From Yoonia ponticola (GTDB lineage Bacteria; Pseudomonadota; Alphaproteobacteria; Rhodobacterales; Rhodobacteraceae): a stretch of 64,000 nucleotides of DNA. This document shows positions 54,364-63,125 of this stretch, one piece after another. A program made the position numbers and the translations under genes. Under the pieces are notes generated by a model. It had not been told where the DNA came from, ran no database searches, and worked only from the letters and a program-made list of their open reading frames with translations. The stretch lies in contig NZ_JACIJM010000005.1 of NCBI RefSeq assembly GCF_014199395.1, positions 248,001 to 312,000 on the forward strand. Direction: 5' to 3'. Numbering within the stretch: the stretch's first letter is position 1; every line of letters begins with the position of its first letter.

Positions 54364-54882
54364 TTAGTCGGTTGTGTTGAAAAGCCCATCAGGCGGGTCA
54401 GCGACAATTTTGCGGGATTTAAGGTCTACAGTCGGCACTGCAGCTTGGGTAAATGGCAGAAAAATCGTTTCAGGCGAGGTTGGTGGCGTGATTTCCAACA
54501 GGTCGCCCGCACCATGGTCGATGACGTTTTTGACGACGCCAAGTGTGGTGCCGCCGGTGTCAATAACGGTCAGGCCGATCAGGTCAGCGTAGTAATATTC
54601 GTCGTCTTCAATCGGAGGCATCGCGCTGCGTTCAGCGTAAAGGGCCGTGTTGCGGATCGCGTCTGCGTCCTCTTTTGTCGTGATACCAGAGATTTTTGCG
54701 GAGAAACCGTTTTTCATCTGACCCGTCAGAACGACCTGCGTAAAGACACGCCCATCCTCGGTATAAAGCGGGGTGTAGTCAGCGATTGCAGCCGGATCGG
54801 CGCAAAACGATTTCAAGCGAACCTCGCCTTTGACGCCAAAAGAGCCGCCAAGCGATCCTACGATCACGCGTGTGTCTGTCAT
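54364..54882 (-). CDS. rimM: 16S rRNA processing protein RimM
   Basis: A 172-residue protein assisting 30S maturation by binding uS19. It starts MTDTRVIVGSLGGSFGVKGEVRLKSF and has the PRC-barrel part DLIGLTVIDTGGTTLGVVKNVIDHGAGDLLEI, both standard. The start at 54882 follows AAAGGAG; the frame to 54912 is an extension into the leader hairpin. Two hairpins lie between rpsP and this gene. Confidence 0.95.
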   Translation of the reverse strand: MTDTRVIVGSLGGSFGVKGEVRLKSFCADPAAIADYTPLYTEDGRVFTQVVLTGQMKNGFSAKISGITTKEDADAIRNTALYAERSAMPPIEDDEYYYADLIGLTVIDTGGTTLGVVKNVIDHGAGDLLEITPPTSPETIFLPFTQAAVPTVDLKSRKIVADPPDGLFNTTD

Positions 54883-54901
54883 CAGATCAAACTCCTTTGC
54901 G

Positions 54902-54920
54902 AAAGGCCGCATCGGCCTTT
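54902..54920 (-). promoter_or_regulatory. hairpin just upstream of rimM
   Basis: AAAGGCCG and CGGCCTTT pair around a three-base loop, ending 20 bases before the rimM start. It could mark an mRNA processing site or limit readthrough. Confidence 0.5.
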
Positions 54921-54922
54921 GG

Positions 54923-54958
54923 AAAAAGAGCGTCCGGGCAGCGTAGCGCCGCCCGGAC
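54923..54958 (-). terminator. partial terminator between rpsP and rimM
   Basis: On the minus strand GTCCGGGC pairs with GCCCGGAC and is followed by GCTCTTTTTCC. Stopping part of the transcripts here would give more S16 than RimM. Confidence 0.65.
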
Positions 54959-54969
54959 AGCGTGAGTAA

Positions 54970-55356
54970 TTACTCTGCTGCTGCTTCTTCAGCTGGGGCT
55001 GCTGCGGCTTCGGCTGCGTCTGCAACTTTTTGTGCTTTTTCTTCAGCACGTGCCTGAGCGGCTTTGCCTGGTGTACCCTTTTTAGGGTTCGCGCGGTCTT
55101 TCTTCGGCAGTTCACCAGCAGCTTCGAGCATGCGGGATACGCGGTCAGTGACCTGAGCGCCTTCGCCCAACCAGTATTTCACGCGCTCGATGTCCATTTT
55201 CACGCGATCTTCGGAATCTTTTGGCAGCATTGGGTTATATGTGCCGAGTTTCTCGATGAAACGACCGTCGCGTGGCATGCGGCTGTCAGCTGCTACGATG
55301 GAATAGTGAGGGCGCTTTTTAGAGCCGCCACGTGCGAGACGAATTTTCATAGCCAT
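54970..55356 (-). CDS. rpsP: 30S ribosomal protein bS16
   Basis: A 128-residue bS16: [42 protein letters not shown] and [19 protein letters not shown] match. The C-terminal 40 residues form an Ala/Glu/Lys tail ([21 protein letters not shown]), a common alphaproteobacterial extension. It lies between chorismate mutase and rimM, with 26 bases to the former. Confidence 0.97.
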   Translation of the reverse strand: MAMKIRLARGGSKKRPHYSIVAADSRMPRDGRFIEKLGTYNPMLPKDSEDRVKMDIERVKYWLGEGAQVTDRVSRMLEAAGELPKKDRANPKKGTPGKAAQARAEEKAQKVADAAEAAAAPAEEAAAE

Positions 55357-55382
55357 GGTGTTAGTCCTTTGATTTCAGTCTA

Positions 55383-55679
55383 TTAGGATTGATGTTGTTT
55401 ATGGTGTTGGATGACTTCCTGAATAATAAAATTCAGGAATTTCTTGGCGAATTCCGGGTCGAGATCGGCCCGTTCTGCAAGGTTGGTCAGACGCGCGATT
55501 TGCTTTTCTTCGCGGTCCGGATCGGAGGGGGGCAGGGCGTGCTCTGCTTTGAGAACACCCACGGCCTGCGTGTGTTTGAACCGCTCGCCCAGCGTATAGA
55601 CAAGGATCGCGTCAAGCCGGTCGATGCTTTCGCGGTGGCCTTTGAGGACGTCGGCGGCGCGTGTGGTTGTATCGGTCAT
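55383..55679 (-). CDS. chorismate mutase, type II
   Basis: A 98-residue all-helical mutase converting chorismate to prephenate. The N-terminal RESIDRLDAILVYTLGERFKHTQAVGVLKAEHALPPSDPDRE and the C-terminal KKFLNFIIQEVIQHHKQ show the AroQ pattern with the Arg and Lys ligands. The start at 55679 is chosen by GGGGGCC upstream and family length; the long frame to 55889 overlaps the GNAT gene. Location between ffh/GNAT and rpsP is typical of Rhodobacteraceae. Confidence 0.93.
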   Translation of the reverse strand: MTDTTTRAADVLKGHRESIDRLDAILVYTLGERFKHTQAVGVLKAEHALPPSDPDREEKQIARLTNLAERADLDPEFAKKFLNFIIQEVIQHHKQHQS

Positions 55680-55764
55680 AAGGCCCCCAAAATCGACATG
55701 TGATTTGCGTGCACAATGCGTGCACAACCCGTGCACAGCCTGTGTCGTGTTTGCTGCTGCTGTG

Positions 55765-56286
55765 TCATAGGCGCTGCCCTTCTGGATCAGGGTGGCGGTA
55801 GACCAAGCATGCGCCGTAGGCGGCAGGGGCGGGTGCATTGATATCGAGTTTCGCACCCAATTTCTGGGCCAACGCGATGGAGCGCACATTTTCCGGCGCG
55901 ATGTAGGACACGGCCGTGCGCCAGTTCAGCGCGTCGAATGCGTGGGCAATGGCCGCTTTGGTCGCCTCGTAAGCGATTCCTGTGCCTTCGACTTTGGGGT
56001 CGAGGACCATGTAGCCGATTTCGGTTTCTGGCCAATCTTCGGGTGTCCAAGGACCAACGAGTGCGACCGCATCGTTGTCGCCACGGATCGTGACGGCCCA
56101 CATGCCGTAGCCCATCATTTCCCAGTGACCGAGTTCGGCCGCAAATGCGCGCCATGCTTCACCGACGGTGAATGGCCCGTTTGTGCCGTGCGACCGATCG
56201 GACGTCATGAATGCGCGGTACGCACCGTAGTCGCCGGGTTCGGGACGGCGCAAGATCAGGCGCTCTGTCTGTAAAGTCATTTCCAT
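55765..56286 (-). CDS. GNAT-family N-acetyltransferase
   Basis: A 173-residue acetyltransferase of the RimJ/RimL type: LQTERLILRRPEPGDYGAYRAFM at the start, IGYMVLDPKVEGTGIAYEATKAAIAHAF forming the acetyl-CoA loop and SIALAQKLGAKLD at the end. It may modify ribosomal or other protein N-termini. The starts at 56286 and 56280 are both possible; it begins four bases after the ffh stop. Confidence 0.88.
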   Translation of the reverse strand: MEMTLQTERLILRRPEPGDYGAYRAFMTSDRSHGTNGPFTVGEAWRAFAAELGHWEMMGYGMWAVTIRGDNDAVALVGPWTPEDWPETEIGYMVLDPKVEGTGIAYEATKAAIAHAFDALNWRTAVSYIAPENVRSIALAQKLGAKLDINAPAPAAYGACLVYRHPDPEGQRL

Positions 56287-56290
56287 CGGC

Positions 56291-57808
56291 TTATTTCTTT
56301 TTCCCGAAACCGGACAGACCGGGGGGCAGGCCCATGCCGCCGCCAAGACCTGGCATGCCTTTTGGCATCTGGCCTTGCAGGGCTTTGGCCGCTGCTTCCA
56401 TCGCTGCAGGGTCGTTCATGTCGGGCATACCGTCTGCGCCAGCGCCGGGCATACCGCCTTTGCCGAACATGCCTTTCATGGCTTGTTTCAGCATGCCGCC
56501 TTTGCCCATTTTGCCCATCTTTTTCATCATATCAGCCATTTGACGGTGCTGTTTGATGAGTTTGTTCAACTCGGACACTTCCAGACCTGCGCCTTTTGCA
56601 ATCCGCTTTTTACGGGATGCGGCGAGCAGGGCAGGGTTGGCGCGTTCTTTTTTGGTCATGGACCCGATCAGTGCGATCTGGCGCTTCAGGATGCTGTCGT
56701 CGATGCCAGCTTTGTCCATCTGGCCCTTCATTTTGCCCATGCCGGGCATCATGCCCATCATACCTTCCATGCCGCCCATTTTCATCATCTGCTCAAGCTG
56801 CATCTTGAGGTCGTTCATGTTGAACGCGCCCTTTTGGAAGCGCTTCATCATGCGTTCGGCTTGTTCGGCCTCGATGGTTTCTTGGGCCTTTTCAACAAGA
56901 GCAACAATGTCGCCCATGCCAAGGATACGGCCAGCGACGCGGGATGGTTCGAAGGTTTCAATCGCGTCCAGTTTTTCGCCAAGACCGACAAAGCGGATCG
57001 GCTTGCCGGTGATCGCGCGCATCGACAGCGCCGCACCACCGCGACCGTCGCCGTCCATCCGTGTCAGGACAACGCCAGTGACGCCGATTTTGTCGTCGAA
57101 TTCTTGCGCCACGTTCACCGCGTCTTGACCTGTCAGGCCATCAACGACGAGCAGCGTTTCGCGTGGCTGTGCCACATCGCGCACGGCTGCGGCCTGTGCG
57201 ATCAGTTCGGCGTCGATGTGCAAACGGCCAGCGGTATCAAGCATATAGACGTCGTAGCCGCCAAGCGATGCTTGGGTCTTTGCGCGTTTCGCAATCGCGA
57301 CGGGATCTTCGCCTTTGACGATCGGCAGCGTATCCACGCCGATCTGCTTGCCCAAAATTGCAAGCTGTTCCATCGCGGCAGGACGGTTGGTGTCGAGTGA
57401 CGCCATCAGCACGCGCTTGCCTTCGCGTTCTTTCAAACGCTTTGCCAATTTCGCGGTGGTTGTGGTTTTACCAGAGCCTTGCAGACCAACCATCAGAATC
57501 GGGGCAGGCGGGTTGTCGATTTTCAGCGCACCCGGATCGGTGTCGCCTGCCAGAACATGTTCCAGCTCGTCGTGGACGATTTTAACGACTTGTTGGCCCG
57601 GTGTGATGGATTTGGTGACGGCTTGGCCAGTTGCCTTTGCCTCTACCGCTTTGACGAAGTCGCGGGCGACGGGCAGGGAAACGTCGGCTTCAAGCAGGGC
57701 TATGCGGACTTCGCGGAGGGCTGTTTTTACGTCGTCTTCGGACAAAGCCCCTTGTTTGGTGAGCTTGTCGAAGACGCCGCCGAGGCGTTCTGATAGGTTC
57801 TCAAACAT
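56291..57808 (-). CDS. ffh: signal recognition particle GTPase
   Basis: A 505-residue SRP54/Ffh protein. The NG domain has the P-loop GLQGSGKTTTTAKLAKRL, DTAGRLHIDAELI and TRMDGDGRGGAAL. The Met-rich M domain (from about 330; MNDLKMQLEQMMKMGGMEGMMGMMPGMGKM) binds SRP RNA and signal peptides, with the tail extended by Gly/Met repeats. It targets membrane proteins to the inner membrane. No 4.5S RNA gene was seen nearby. A triple hairpin lies upstream. Confidence 0.97.
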   Translation of the reverse strand: MFENLSERLGGVFDKLTKQGALSEDDVKTALREVRIALLEADVSLPVARDFVKAVEAKATGQAVTKSITPGQQVVKIVHDELEHVLAGDTDPGALKIDNPPAPILMVGLQGSGKTTTTAKLAKRLKEREGKRVLMASLDTNRPAAMEQLAILGKQIGVDTLPIVKGEDPVAIAKRAKTQASLGGYDVYMLDTAGRLHIDAELIAQAAAVRDVAQPRETLLVVDGLTGQDAVNVAQEFDDKIGVTGVVLTRMDGDGRGGAALSMRAITGKPIRFVGLGEKLDAIETFEPSRVAGRILGMGDIVALVEKAQETIEAEQAERMMKRFQKGAFNMNDLKMQLEQMMKMGGMEGMMGMMPGMGKMKGQMDKAGIDDSILKRQIALIGSMTKKERANPALLAASRKKRIAKGAGLEVSELNKLIKQHRQMADMMKKMGKMGKGGMLKQAMKGMFGKGGMPGAGADGMPDMNDPAAMEAAAKALQGQMPKGMPGLGGGMGLPPGLSGFGKKK

Positions 57809-58205
57809 GGCCCAAAGCCCTTAAGTTAATTGCATGTCATCCCAATATTGGAACGAAACGCTGAATGCAGTAGCGCCCCCACGGGCGTGACACGCTGGTG
57901 GGGGGCGATCCCCAAAAAAGGGGACCGGAAGTCTGTTGCTTCCGGAGTTGCAACGCGAATTAGACGGTGTGGGGCGTTGAGTCAAGTGTCAGCTGCGTGG
58001 TGATCTGGGGGCAGGTGGACTGCCGCGTGATCGTGCTGTTTTTGCGTACATTATATATAGCCGATTTCTACGCGGTTTTCGTGGTCTGAATGCTGTGGAT
58101 TTTAGTCACGTTTTGGGGGCTTTGCGTATCGGGGTGCGACCTTGCATTGACGAACTTATCTCTCCATTCTAGGCACATGCTGTTGATATACGCACAGGGT
58201 TGATC
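57809..58205. other. gene-free interval between ffh and the LysR gene
   Basis: About 400 bases between divergent genes. It holds three adjoining hairpins (57874-57945). A clear minus-strand TATAAT (58055-58050) may be the -10 box of ffh, and the LysR promoter should also be here. The hairpins would then lie in the ffh leader. Confidence 0.55.
57874..57945. other. three consecutive hairpins upstream of ffh
   Basis: CGCCCCCAC (57874-57882) pairs with GTGGGGGGCG (57898-57907, one bulged G). TCCCC pairs with GGGGA (57909-57924), and CCGGAAG with CTTCCGG (57925-57945). The third stem abuts the second. This may be a structured leader or a small RNA. Confidence 0.55.
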
Positions 58206-59084
58206 ATGGACAATTGGGACGAAATCAGAACCGCTTATCAGGTGGCTCGCAAGGGCACGGTAAGTGGGGCGGCGGATGTGTTGGGCGTGCATCATGCGAC
58301 TGTTATCCGCCATATTGATGCGCTTGAGCAGCGGCTCGGCGTGAAATTGTTCCAACGTCATGCGCGTGGATATGCGGCGACCGAGGCGGGCGTCGATCTG
58401 TTGCAGGTTGCCAAGGCCACGGACGACCAGTTTTCGCAGCTTGCGAGCCGGATCAAGGGGTTTGGCGAAACGGTGAGCGGGGAGCTTGTTGTGACATCGC
58501 TATTGAGCGTGTCGCAGATGCTGGCCCCGATGCTGACCGCGTTCCAGACGGTGCATCCCGATGTGCGGATTAGGTTTCTGACGGGCGAGCGGCTGTTTCG
58601 GTTGGAATATGGCGAGGCGCATGTCGCCATTCGTGCGGGTGCGGCGCCGGATCAACCCGACAATGTCGTGCAACCTTTGATGGATACGGATGTCGAACTG
58701 GTTGCGTCGGACACTTATATAGAACGCTACGGGCTGCCAGAGAATATCGCGGCGTTTAAGGATCACCGCTTTGTTGGGTATGATAACCCTGCGCATCGTG
58801 CGCCGTTTTCGCGTTGGCTGGCCGAGACGGTTCCTGATGCGAATTACGTGTATCGGGCCACGGACGAGCGGGCGTTGCTGGACGGGATTCTGGCTGGGGC
58901 TGGCATTGGCTTTGTTCTTAGCGCGACATTGAGCCGTTATCCGACGTTGACCCCCGTAATACCGTCACAGCCTGAATGGGCGTCCAAGTTGTGGCTAGTT
59001 ACACATGTCGATCTGCACAGAACAACAAAGGTCCAAGCATTCCTGTCGTTCGTCAAAGACTACGCTAAAACATGGGACGCATAG
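58206..59084 (+). CDS. LysR-family transcriptional regulator
   Basis: A 292-residue regulator. The winged helix near the start (WDEIRTAYQVARKGTVSGAADVLGVHHATVIRHIDALEQRLGVKLFQR) is canonical and the remaining two-lobed domain would bind an effector. The ATG at 58206 fits the family; the TTG at 58200 is unneeded. It overlaps the EamA transporter by 13 bases, so it is probably co-transcribed rather than divergent, which is atypical for the family. Confidence 0.9.
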   Translation: MDNWDEIRTAYQVARKGTVSGAADVLGVHHATVIRHIDALEQRLGVKLFQRHARGYAATEAGVDLLQVAKATDDQFSQLASRIKGFGETVSGELVVTSLLSVSQMLAPMLTAFQTVHPDVRIRFLTGERLFRLEYGEAHVAIRAGAAPDQPDNVVQPLMDTDVELVASDTYIERYGLPENIAAFKDHRFVGYDNPAHRAPFSRWLAETVPDANYVYRATDERALLDGILAGAGIGFVLSATLSRYPTLTPVIPSQPEWASKLWLVTHVDLHRTTKVQAFLSFVKDYAKTWDA

Positions 59085-59959
59085 CCAATCCCGGTGTTGC
59101 GGGTCATCTGGCAATGCTTGCGTTTTCGGTTCTCGTTGCAGGATCATTTGCGTTAGGCGCCTTGGTCGCGAACGAGATTTCACCGATGGCGCTAAATGCG
59201 CTGCGGTTCTGGGTCGCGTCAGGCATCGTCGGCGCGATTGCGTTTGGGACGGGCGCGATCAAGCACGGCGACTTTAGCGCGCCTTGGCGGTATCTGGTTC
59301 TAGCGGTTGTTTTCACGATCTACTTTGTCTTGATGTTCGAGGGCTTGAAAACGGCCCCGTCGGTCAGCGCTGCTGCGATATTTACCCTGACCCCGATCCT
59401 AACAGCGGTGTTCGGGTATATCCTGCTGCGCCAAGTCACGACGTCGCGCATGGTTCTGGCACTCAGCATTGGCGCGTTGGGCGCGGTTTGGGTGATTTTC
59501 AGGGCTGATGTGTCCGCCATGCTGGGGTTCGATATCGGGCGCGGCGAAGTGGTCTATTTCTCGGGCTGCGTATCCCACGCGATCTACACGCCAATGGTGC
59601 GCAAACTCAACCGAGGCGAGACGGCGTTGTCGTTCACGTTTGGCACATTGGTTGCAGGGGCAATCATCCTGACGGTGTTGGGATTGCCGGATATTATCGC
59701 GACGGACTGGACCGGCTTGCGGCCATTGGTCTGGGTGACGATCATCTACGTCGCGGTCTTTGCGTCGGCGCTGACATTCACGCTGCTGCAATTTGCGTCG
59801 CTACGCCTGCCAAGCGCCAAAGTCATGGCTTACACCTATCTGACCCCAACGTGGGTGATGGTTTGGGAGGTCGGTTTGGGCAACGGTCTGCCGCCCGCGA
59901 TGGTGTTTGTCGGGATCGGGCTGACGATTGTGGCGTTGTTGTTATTGCTCAGAGAGTAG
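59072..59959 (+). CDS. EamA/DMT-family transporter
   Basis: A 295-residue membrane protein with ten predicted helices and two EamA repeats: LAMLAFSVLVAGSFALGALVANEISPMALNALRFWVASG in the first, and ASLRLPSAKVMAYTYLTPTWVMVWEVGLGNGLPP in the second. Members export amino acids or other metabolites; the substrate is unknown. It starts within the end of the LysR gene and ends 18 bases inside the convergent ArsR gene. Confidence 0.9.
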   Translation: MGRIANPGVAGHLAMLAFSVLVAGSFALGALVANEISPMALNALRFWVASGIVGAIAFGTGAIKHGDFSAPWRYLVLAVVFTIYFVLMFEGLKTAPSVSAAAIFTLTPILTAVFGYILLRQVTTSRMVLALSIGALGAVWVIFRADVSAMLGFDIGRGEVVYFSGCVSHAIYTPMVRKLNRGETALSFTFGTLVAGAIILTVLGLPDIIATDWTGLRPLVWVTIIYVAVFASALTFTLLQFASLRLPSAKVMAYTYLTPTWVMVWEVGLGNGLPPAMVFVGIGLTIVALLLLLRE

Positions 59960-60286
59960 AGGCGATAGCTCTGTCGCCAAGAACCGTTCGAATGCGTCCA
60001 GATCTAACCCGCCCATTTGCCCAAAGCCCTGCATCCATGTGCTGGCTTCGCGCAGTTGGTCGGGTTCGAGTTTGCACCATTTCACCCGTCCACGTTTCTC
60101 TTGGCTAATTAGGCCAGCTGCGGTGAGCACGCCGAGGTGTTTTGATATTGACGCAAGCGAGGTCTCGAATGGCTCTGCCACGTCCGTGACGGCCATGTCG
60201 TCTTCGAGAAGCATCGACAAGATCGCCCTGCGGGTGGGGTCGGCGAGGGCTGCAAAGATGATGTCGAGCGGTTGTGTCATGTCCAC
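59942..60286 (-). CDS. ArsR-family regulator
   Basis: A 114-residue winged-helix repressor: PLDIIFAALADPTRRAILSMLLEDDMAVTDVAEPFETSLASISKHLGVLTAAGLISQEKRGR is the complete ArsR DNA-binding domain. The metal site CxC is missing, so it belongs to the non-metal subgroup often paired with SRPBCC proteins, which are not adjacent here. A perfect inverted repeat lies 37 bases upstream, suggesting autoregulation. Confidence 0.92.
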   Translation of the reverse strand: MDMTQPLDIIFAALADPTRRAILSMLLEDDMAVTDVAEPFETSLASISKHLGVLTAAGLISQEKRGRVKWCKLEPDQLREASTWMQGFGQMGGLDLDAFERFLATELSPLLSEQ

Positions 60287-60322
60287 CGTTTAACCTGCAT
60301 TCAACGCCTGTGCCAGCAAAGA

Positions 60323-60338
60323 TCAACCGATTGGTTGA
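60323..60338. promoter_or_regulatory. ArsR operator
   Basis: TCAACC-GATT-GGTTGA is a perfect 6-base inverted repeat with a 4-base spacer, 37 bases before the ArsR gene start. It is the probable binding site of the regulator. Confidence 0.6.
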
Positions 60339-60440
60339 ATGTTGTAGTAGTGGTTTTCGGACGTGTCTGGCGGCACATGCACGGAAAAGGTGCCGCGTAA
60401 GTCCTTGAAACTACAGGATTACAAGGGTGTTCACATCCTG

Positions 60441-60469
60441 TTGACTCTTAATCGCCCCCAGCCTAGACC
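60441..60469 (+). promoter_or_regulatory. atp operon promoter
   Basis: TTGACT (60441-60446) and TAGACC (60464-60469) are separated by 17 bases, giving transcription from about 60476. The first gene, atpI, begins at 60497. Confidence 0.65.
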
Positions 60470-60496
60470 ATCGACAACATCTGAGGGGGCAGTTCC

Positions 60497-60835
60497 TTGT
60501 CCAATGAACCTGATCACGCGACCCGATTGAAGGCCCTAGAGGCGAAGATTGATGCGCTGAAGTCCGGTCCAGAGATCAAGGACCACTCTGAGGAACACCA
60601 CTCGCAAGCCCAGATGGCCTGGCGGATGGTGATCGAATTAGTAGCCGGTCTCGGGATCGGTTTCGGCATCGGATACGGACTGGATAGTCTGTTCGGGACA
60701 CTCCCGATATTTCTGGTGATTTTTATATTCTTGGGCTTCGCTGCCGGTGTGAACACCATGCTGCGGTCCGCTAAAGAAATGCAGCGCAAGCAGCTAGATG
60801 CTGCAAACGAAGAGGATGATCAACGTGGCGACTGA
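60497..60835 (+). CDS. atpI: ATP synthase accessory protein AtpI
   Basis: A 112-residue protein with two membrane helices ([27 protein letters not shown] and [21 protein letters not shown]), preceding the F0 genes. AtpI aids c-ring assembly. The start is a TTG at 60497, with GAGGGGG upstream; no ATG gives a better N-terminus. It overlaps atpB. Confidence 0.92.
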   Translation: MSNEPDHATRLKALEAKIDALKSGPEIKDHSEEHHSQAQMAWRMVIELVAGLGIGFGIGYGLDSLFGTLPIFLVIFIFLGFAAGVNTMLRSAKEMQRKQLDAANEEDDQRGD

Positions 60836-61577
60836 TGTACAATCTGAAGGCGGTCTCGCCTTTCACCCACTAGATCAGTTTATCGTTAAGCCATTGTTTG
60901 GTGACGGCCCTGTTGGCATGTTCACTGTAACAAACGCGACGCTTTGGATGGCGATTGCCATTCTGACAATCATCGCGGTGTTTGTTCTGGGTTCAAAAGG
61001 GCGGGCGATCGTTCCAACCCGTGTCCAGTCTGTCGCAGAGCTGATGTATAGCTTTGTTTACAAGATGGTCGAAGATGTGACTGGTAAAGACGGGGTGAAA
61101 TATTTCCCTTATATCATGACGCTTTTCGTGTTCATCTTGTTCGCCAACTACTTGGCGCTGCTGCCGATGTCGTTTTCAACCACGTCCCATATCGGTGTGA
61201 CAGCCATTCTGGGTTTTGGTGTGTTCTTTGCGATCACAGCACTTGGTTTCATCCTGCACGGCGCATCGTTCCTTGGTCTGTTTTGGATGAAAGACGCGCC
61301 ATTGTTCTTGCGTCCTATCATCGCGGTTATCGAAGTCATCTCGTACTTTGTGCGCCCCGTGAGCCACTCTATTCGTTTGGCGGGTAACATCCTTGCCGGT
61401 CACGCTGTTCTGAAGGTTTTCGCAACCTTTGCTGCTGTGACCCTCGTGAGCCCGCTTTCTGTCCTAGGCGTTGTTGCCATCTACGGTCTCGAAGTGATCG
61501 TTGCTGGCATCCAAGCCTATGTTTTCACAATTCTGACCTGCGTGTATCTGAAGGATGCGTTGCACCCCGCACACTAA
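60825..61577 (+). CDS. atpB: ATP synthase F0 subunit a
   Basis: A 250-residue membrane subunit forming the proton half-channels. The essential Arg is in [18 protein letters not shown]; the N-terminal [20 protein letters not shown] is typical. The GTG at 60825, with GAGGA eight bases upstream, is preferred over the ATG at 60816. It overlaps the atpI stop. Confidence 0.96.
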   Translation: MATDVQSEGGLAFHPLDQFIVKPLFGDGPVGMFTVTNATLWMAIAILTIIAVFVLGSKGRAIVPTRVQSVAELMYSFVYKMVEDVTGKDGVKYFPYIMTLFVFILFANYLALLPMSFSTTSHIGVTAILGFGVFFAITALGFILHGASFLGLFWMKDAPLFLRPIIAVIEVISYFVRPVSHSIRLAGNILAGHAVLKVFATFAAVTLVSPLSVLGVVAIYGLEVIVAGIQAYVFTILTCVYLKDALHPAH

Positions 61578-61628
61578 GGTCCGTCACCCCACGACAATCA
61601 TTCAAAATTCCATCGTAAGGAGAATATC

Positions 61629-61853
61629 ATGGAAGGCGAACTCGCACACATCGGCGCTGGCCTCGCAGCAATCGGTTCCGGCATCGCAGCTGTCGGTGTT
61701 GGTAACGTTGCAAGCAACTACCTCGCAGGCGCATTGCGCAACCCATCCGCAGCTGCATCGCAGACTGCAACACTGTTCATCGGTCTCGCATTCGCAGAAG
61801 CTCTTGGGATCTTCGCATTCCTCGTAGCATTGCTGCTGATGTTTGCTGTCTAA
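61629..61853 (+). CDS. atpE: ATP synthase F0 subunit c
   Basis: A 74-residue two-helix subunit that builds the rotor ring. The proton-carrying Glu is in [24 protein letters not shown]; the first helix contains [33 protein letters not shown] is an excellent ribosome site, as expected for a subunit needed in 10-15 copies. Confidence 0.97.
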   Translation: MEGELAHIGAGLAAIGSGIAAVGVGNVASNYLAGALRNPSAAASQTATLFIGLAFAEALGIFAFLVALLLMFAV

Positions 61854-61932
61854 GACAACCGATCTATCCTTACGGCTGGCTGGCGTGATACGTCGCGCCA
61901 GCCGGTAACTTAACAGGACTTCGGGGGCCAAA

Positions 61933-62481
61933 ATGGCAACAGAGACAGTTGAACACGCAGCAAGCGCCTGTGTTGGCCCATCGGGCAGCGCCATTGGGAT
62001 GCCACAGCTTTGTGCTGACTGGATTCCGAACCAAATTTTCTGGCTGTTGGTCACACTTGCTGTGATCTTCTTTGTCTTGTCGCGCGTCGCATTGCCACGG
62101 ATCGCATCCGTATTGGCAGAGCGGTCAGGGACAATCACAAACGATATCGCTGCCGCTGAAGATCTGAAGCTGAAAGCCCAAGCGGCTGAAGCTGCATATG
62201 AAAAAGCACTGGCAGACGCCCGCACTGAAGCTGCAAAGATTGTAGCCGAAGCAAAGGCTGAAATTCAGACTGAACTGGATGCTGAGTTGGCGAAAGCTGA
62301 CAAGGTTATTTCGGAGAAGACTGCTGAAAGCGAAGTTGCTATTGCCGAAATCCGCGACGGTGCTGTCAAAAGCGTTTCCGACGTGGCCAAGGATACTGCT
62401 GGCGAAATCGTTGCTGCATTCGGTGGCAAGGCTGACGCGAAAACCGTCACAGCCGCTGTCACTGCACGGATGAAAGGGTAA
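61933..62481 (+). CDS. atpF': ATP synthase F0 subunit b'
   Basis: A 182-residue peripheral-stalk protein with one membrane helix ([24 protein letters not shown]) and a long Ala/Glu/Lys coiled coil. The N-terminal region with cysteines and the [16 protein letters not shown] sequence marks the b' form. It pairs with b in photosynthetic and related bacteria, including those Rhodobacteraceae that are not phototrophic. Three bases separate it from the next gene. Confidence 0.94.
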   Translation: MATETVEHAASACVGPSGSAIGMPQLCADWIPNQIFWLLVTLAVIFFVLSRVALPRIASVLAERSGTITNDIAAAEDLKLKAQAAEAAYEKALADARTEAAKIVAEAKAEIQTELDAELAKADKVISEKTAESEVAIAEIRDGAVKSVSDVAKDTAGEIVAAFGGKADAKTVTAAVTARMKG

Positions 62482-62484
62482 GCT

Positions 62485-63042
62485 ATGAAACTTCTTATGA
62501 CTGCCCTTTTGGCCGTAATCGCATCACCAGCTTTGGCTGCAAGCGGTCCGTTTGTATCGCTGGCCAACACTGACTTCATCGTGCTGATCTCGTTCCTGAT
62601 TTTCGTCGGTATCTTGGTTTACCTCAAGGTTCCGGGCAAAATCGGTGAAATGCTGGACGCCCGCGCTGTTGGGATCAAATCCGAGTTGGATGAAGCCCGC
62701 GCATTGCGTGAAGAAGCCAAGACGCTGTTGGCCTCTTACGAGCGTAAACAAAAAGAAGTCCAAGAGCAGGCTGACCGTATCGTCGCCTCTGCCAAGGACG
62801 AAGCTGCGAAAGCTGCTGCAACTGCTAAAGAAGATATTGTTTCCTCTGTTGCCCGCCGTCTGGCTGGTGCTGAAGAGCAAATCGCTGCGGCACAAGCGGC
62901 TGCCATCAAAGACATTCGCAACCAAGCTGTGACTGTTGCGATTGGTGCGGCAAAAGACATCATCGCCAAGCAAGCCGATGCGAAAAGCACCGATGCTTTG
63001 ATCGACGATGCGATCGCACAAGTGGGTGCAAAACTGCACTAA
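62485..63042 (+). CDS. atpF: ATP synthase F0 subunit b
   Basis: A 185-residue peripheral-stalk subunit. Residues about 1-19 resemble a signal peptide (LLMTALLAVIASPALA), then FVSLANTDFIVLISFLIFVGILVYLKVPGKIGEMLDAR forms the membrane anchor, followed by a coiled coil. It connects F0 to F1. A terminator follows 23 bases after the stop; the F1 genes are not in this window. Confidence 0.95.
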   Translation: MKLLMTALLAVIASPALAASGPFVSLANTDFIVLISFLIFVGILVYLKVPGKIGEMLDARAVGIKSELDEARALREEAKTLLASYERKQKEVQEQADRIVASAKDEAAKAAATAKEDIVSSVARRLAGAEEQIAAAQAAAIKDIRNQAVTVAIGAAKDIIAKQADAKSTDALIDDAIAQVGAKLH

Positions 63043-63068
63043 GCTTTCGATCTACTGAATTTGGAAAA

Positions 63069-63098
63069 CCCGATTGCTGAAAAGCAGTCGGGTTTTTT
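63069..63098 (+). terminator. terminator of the atp operon
   Basis: CCCGATTGCT pairs with AGCAGTCGGG around a GAAA tetraloop, followed by six T residues. Confidence 0.93.
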
Positions 63099-63125
63099 GT
63101 TTGCGTTGCGGCTTTGTGACGACGT

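Noticed and set aside
56375-57400. 341-codon plus-strand frame opposite ffh
   Set aside because: Its His/Phe/Ala-rich composition is the mirror of the Ffh sequence; ffh is certain.
57874-57945. 4.5S SRP RNA gene next to ffh
   Set aside because: The hairpins lack the conserved GGAAGCAGCC-type tetraloop region and asymmetric loop of SRP RNA.
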